A DNA stretch of 25,105 nt from Pseudothermotoga sp. GTDB lineage: Bacteria > Thermotogota > Thermotogae > Thermotogales > DSM-5069. The notes under the pieces were generated by a model, which searched no databases, had not been told where the DNA came from, and was given only the letters and a program-made list of their open reading frames with translations. The stretch is taken from NCBI GenBank assembly GCA_028276125.1, contig JAPYWY010000003.1:1-25105 (forward strand), in the 5' to 3' direction. The position numbers and the translations under genes were made by a program. Of the stretch, positions 22,177-25,105 are shown in pieces (within the stretch, counting starts at the first letter, position 1; each line of letters opens with the position of its first letter).

Positions 22177-24477
22177 ATAGAAGTTCACACGTTGGAAAGA
22201 CTCGATTACGACAAGTTTTTATCCTTGCTCGCAAGTTACGCTGTGACACAGCTCGGAAAGAAGCGCGTTCGCTCGTTGAGGCCCAAGAAAGACCCCACAG
22301 AGGAACTGAAGTTTGTGGAAGAAACCATACAACTGCTTAGATCGTCGGAGAGTTTGCTGCCCAACAACGTTGGCAGCGTGGACATAGAAGACGTGTTGGA
22401 GAAGCTGAACTCAGGTTCGACCCTCGAGCCACAGGAACTGTTGAGAACGGCTGATGCGATCGCCGTTGTAAACGTTTTGAGAGACAGATTTGATAGGCTC
22501 CCAAATTCCTTCTCGATCAAGGCGCTTGCCCAAACCATCGAACCCGCCATGCACGTGGTTGAGGAGATTCACAGATGTATCGATCCGAACGGTTGGATAA
22601 AGGACGAAGCGTCTGAAAATCTGAAAGAAATAAGACAGCAGATGAGGTATGCACTCGAGGAGATCAAGAGAAAGAGCGATTCTTTCATCAAGGCGAACAA
22701 GATTTTCTTGCAGGATCCCATCTGTGTTCTCAGGGATGGCAGGCACGTCTTTCCCATCAAGGCCAGCCACAGGGGACAAGTCAGGGGAATAGTCCATGGC
22801 GTGTCGTCTTCGTCTGCGACTTGCTTTGTTGAGCCTGACGACTTCGTGCCCTTGAACAACAAGCTGCACGAACTCAGAGAAGAAGAGGCAAAAGAGATCA
22901 ACAGGATTCTGAGAGAGTTGACCGCACTCGTCAGGCAGAACATCAGGCGCATCGAAGCGGGATTGAATTTCGTTGCGACTGTCGATTCTCTCCACGCCAG
23001 GGCGCTGTTCGCCATCGATCAGAAGGCCATCGTCGTCTATCCTTCATCGAGGAAGGTTGTGAGACTCGTTCAAGCCAGGCATCCCTTGCTCGATCGTTCG
23101 AGAGTCGTAGCCATGGATCTGGAGCTAGCCGAAGACAAGGATGGCTTGATCCTCACAGGTCCCAACACGGGTGGAAAGACGGTTTCCCTCAAGACCATAG
23201 GCCTCTTCTGCTGCATGATGATGGCCGCGATTCCTCTACCTTGTGAGAATGGTAGTGAGATCTTTGGCTTTGAGAGCATCTTTGCGGATATCGGTGACGA
23301 GCAGAGCATAGAACAGAATTTGAGCACATTTTCATCTCACTTGAGGAACATTGTGCTCGCACTCAAGTTCGCCAACGAGAACAGCCTGGTCCTTCTCGAC
23401 GAACTGGGTGCCGGAACCGACCCAGTGGAGGGAGCTGCACTCGGGCTCGCCGTGATAGAACAGTTGAAGCGAATTGGCTGCAAATTCGTGGTCACGACCC
23501 ACCTGACACCGATAAAACTTCGTGCGGTCAACGACGAGAAATTGGTGAGTGCTTCTTTGGAGTTTGATCCCGAAACACTGATGCCAACTTACCGAATCCT
23601 CATGGGTGTGCCGGGTGGTTCGCACGCACTCGAGATAGCGCAGAGGTTGGGACTCGACGAGTCTGTGCTCGAGACGGCAAGGAGTTATTTGGGGAAAGAT
23701 TACGTCGAAGTAGAAAAGGTTGCCGAAGAGTACCAAAAGCAACTAGCTCTCATGAGAAAGAGAGTCGAAGAACTGGAGAACGAGCGTATTAGGTTAGAAA
23801 AGCTGAAGCGTGAGTACGAAGAGAAATATCAGGAGCTCAAGCAGAGAAAGATAGAGGAACTCGACAAGGAACTCAAACAACTGTACGATTACATCAAGCA
23901 AGCCAAGAGGGATGTCGATGAGACCATACGTTCGATCAAGAATAAGGAAGATTTGTCTAGTCTCAGGAGTGCATCGAAGCATTTCGAAAACCATGCAGCA
24001 AAGGTGAGGCAGATACAACTCGACCAAGAACCTGTCGAAGAATCACAGATATCGCTCGGTGACATCGTGAGACTTAGGAACGGTGACGCCGTCGGAAAAG
24101 TTGTCGAGAAGAGGGGAGACAAGTACATCATCGATTTCAACGGGTTGAAGCTTGAGGCACGCACGAAGAACCTGGTCAAAGTGGATCAAAAGGAAACGCA
24201 AGTTCAGCAGATGGTCAACACATTCAAAGCTGAACTGGAGAAACCCGAGATCGACGTGCGGGGTTTAACCGTCGAGGAGGCAGAACCTTTGATAGAGAAG
24301 TTCATCGATGATCTACTCATGTCCGACTTCAAGACTGGCTACATCATACACGGCAAGGGAACGGGCAGGCTCGCCGTTGGTATCTGGGAGATACTCAGAA
24401 GGGATTGCAGGGTCAAACGTTACAGGTTCGGTACTCCAAACGAGGGTGGCACGGGTGTGACGGTGGTCGAAATATGA
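22177..24477 (+). CDS. mutS2: MutS2 (ribosome rescue/anti-recombination ATPase with Smr domain)
   Basis: A protein of 761 residues from TTG, or 766 from ATA at 22177. MutS2 lacks the mismatch-recognition domain of MutS; family members suppress recombination and act on collided ribosomes. Seen are an N-terminal core/lever region, Walker A GPNTGGKT (about 323-330 counted from TTG), Walker B LLDELGAGTDP, TTHLTPIK, a coiled-coil clamp region from about 500 to 600, a KOW-like strand pair near 620-660, and a C-terminal Smr nuclease-like domain (about 685-761) with IDVRGLTVEEAE and HGKGTG. The ATA start gives IEVHTLERLDYDKFLSLL, reading as a fuller family N-terminus. Its stop overlaps the next gene as ATGA. 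Confidence 0.93.
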   Translation: MEVHTLERLDYDKFLSLLASYAVTQLGKKRVRSLRPKKDPTEELKFVEETIQLLRSSESLLPNNVGSVDIEDVLEKLNSGSTLEPQELLRTADAIAVVNVLRDRFDRLPNSFSIKALAQTIEPAMHVVEEIHRCIDPNGWIKDEASENLKEIRQQMRYALEEIKRKSDSFIKANKIFLQDPICVLRDGRHVFPIKASHRGQVRGIVHGVSSSSATCFVEPDDFVPLNNKLHELREEEAKEINRILRELTALVRQNIRRIEAGLNFVATVDSLHARALFAIDQKAIVVYPSSRKVVRLVQARHPLLDRSRVVAMDLELAEDKDGLILTGPNTGGKTVSLKTIGLFCCMMMAAIPLPCENGSEIFGFESIFADIGDEQSIEQNLSTFSSHLRNIVLALKFANENSLVLLDELGAGTDPVEGAALGLAVIEQLKRIGCKFVVTTHLTPIKLRAVNDEKLVSASLEFDPETLMPTYRILMGVPGGSHALEIAQRLGLDESVLETARSYLGKDYVEVEKVAEEYQKQLALMRKRVEELENERIRLEKLKREYEEKYQELKQRKIEELDKELKQLYDYIKQAKRDVDETIRSIKNKEDLSSLRSASKHFENHAAKVRQIQLDQEPVEESQISLGDIVRLRNGDAVGKVVEKRGDKYIIDFNGLKLEARTKNLVKVDQKETQVQQMVNTFKAELEKPEIDVRGLTVEEAEPLIEKFIDDLLMSDFKTGYIIHGKGTGRLAVGIWEILRRDCRVKRYRFGTPNEGGTGVTVVEI

Positions 24478-25105
24478 AGAGCGTTTTCGCGTTAGACGTT
24501 GGAACGAGGAAGGTGGCGGGGCTCATCGGAACTTTCGAAGATGAAGTCCTGACCGTCGTCGACTATGAGTCTATGGAGCATCCGGTCAGGAGCATGTTGG
24601 ACGGCCAAATACACGATATCAAGAACGTGGCGAGGATCATTGAGAAGATCAAGAAGAACCTCGAAAATCGTAACGATACCACGCTTGAGGATGTTGCAGT
24701 CGCGGTCGCGGGAAGGTTCTTGAAGACGCAGATCTTGGAGGCCAGCACGAAGGTTCCCACCGGCTTGGTCGATGAAAGAGTATTGAAAGAGCTTGAAGCA
24801 CGCGCTCTTGCAGAAGTTTCTTTCTCAGACGATTCCGGAGCCAGGCTCTACTGTGCAGGTTATTCCGTCTTGGAGTACAAACTCGATGGCTTGTGGATCA
24901 AGAACCCGCTGGGTCACAGAGGTGATGAGCTTTACACCAAGCTCATCGTCGCGATGTTGCCCAACCAAGTCATAGACGCGATGATCAGCGCACTGCATCT
25001 TGCTGGTTTGAGGTGCTCCTTCTTAACACTCGAGCCCATGGCTGCTCTGGAAGTGGCGTTGCCGGACGAGCTGAGGTTTTTGAACATAGCCTTGGTCGAC
25101 ATCGG
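24474..25105 (+). CDS. Second FtsA-family actin-like ATPase (3' end cut by window edge)
   Basis: 210 residues are visible. The N-terminus MKSVFALDVGTRKVAGLIG is the phosphate-1 motif of FtsA/PilM/MreB actins. The next section fits subdomain 1A and then an FtsA-type 1C region: VPTGLVDERVLKELEARALAEVSF, and GYSVLEYKLDG followed by NPLGHRGDELYTKLIVAMLP. After LAGLRCSFLTLEPMAALEVALP the start of the phosphate-2 region (NIALVDIG) appears, where the window ends. It resembles the extra FtsA-like proteins of Firmicutes and Thermotogae more than PilM, because the 1C region follows the FtsA order. It is not close to the canonical FtsA encoded 6 kb upstream. Its function (division or other filament) is unknown. 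The ATG overlaps the mutS2 stop. Confidence 0.8.
   Translation, partial: MKSVFALDVGTRKVAGLIGTFEDEVLTVVDYESMEHPVRSMLDGQIHDIKNVARIIEKIKKNLENRNDTTLEDVAVAVAGRFLKTQILEASTKVPTGLVDERVLKELEARALAEVSFSDDSGARLYCAGYSVLEYKLDGLWIKNPLGHRGDELYTKLIVAMLPNQVIDAMISALHLAGLRCSFLTLEPMAALEVALPDELRFLNIALVDI

Noticed and set aside
1..25105. CRISPR arrays, tRNA/rRNA genes, insertion sequences, phage or defence genes
   Set aside because: I saw no regularly spaced direct repeats, transposase or terminal repeats, and no cloverleaf or rRNA stretches. The Xer recombinase is in a housekeeping operon with no att-like repeats beside it.

Overview
The window looks like a chromosomal core region from a member of the Thermotogales, probably Thermotoga or Pseudothermotoga. 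This rests on three things: very tight gene packing, proteins rich in Lys, Glu and Arg with frequent AGA/AGG arginine codons, and the gene order. The order sugar kinase, CBS protein, mtaB, class IV aminotransferase, DUF721, gyrB, FtsQ-like, ftsA, ftsZ, pilB matches what I remember of the T. maritima gyrB-ftsA-ftsZ neighbourhood. The assignment comes from memory and not from a search. No tRNA, rRNA, CRISPR array, insertion sequence or intrinsic terminator was found.

The layout is two divergent gene trains that meet at one short intergenic gap (about 6912-6966). The left train, read on the minus strand from about 6902 down past base 1, holds a MoeA protein fused to a PBP-like domain, MogA, a second MoeA, an ArsB/NhaD-type membrane transporter, a Xer tyrosine recombinase, thymidine kinase and a Nudix hydrolase cut by the window edge. 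Its first part is late molybdenum/tungsten cofactor assembly. Its last part is site-specific recombination and nucleotide salvage or clean-up.

The right train, plus strand from 6967 past the right edge, holds a MaoC-like hydratase, RsmA/KsgA, a two-PAS sigma-54-type activator, an unannotated 53-residue protein, a PstB-like ABC ATPase that has lost most catalytic motifs, a PfkB sugar kinase, a CBS-pair protein, MtaB, a class IV aminotransferase, a DUF721/DciA-like protein, GyrB, a short FtsQ-like protein, FtsA, FtsZ, a PilB/GspE ATPase, an anchored extracytoplasmic protein, MutS2, and a second FtsA-like actin cut by the window edge. The largest gap in these 18 kb is about 59 bases, and most junctions are stop/start overlaps.

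Nothing here is an obvious new defence or mobile system. The points most worth a second look are the FtsQ-like protein that seems to lack a POTRA domain, the degenerate ABC ATPase with its small overlapping partner gene, the apparent AUA start of mutS2, the CTG start of the MoeA fusion, and the second FtsA-family actin after mutS2.
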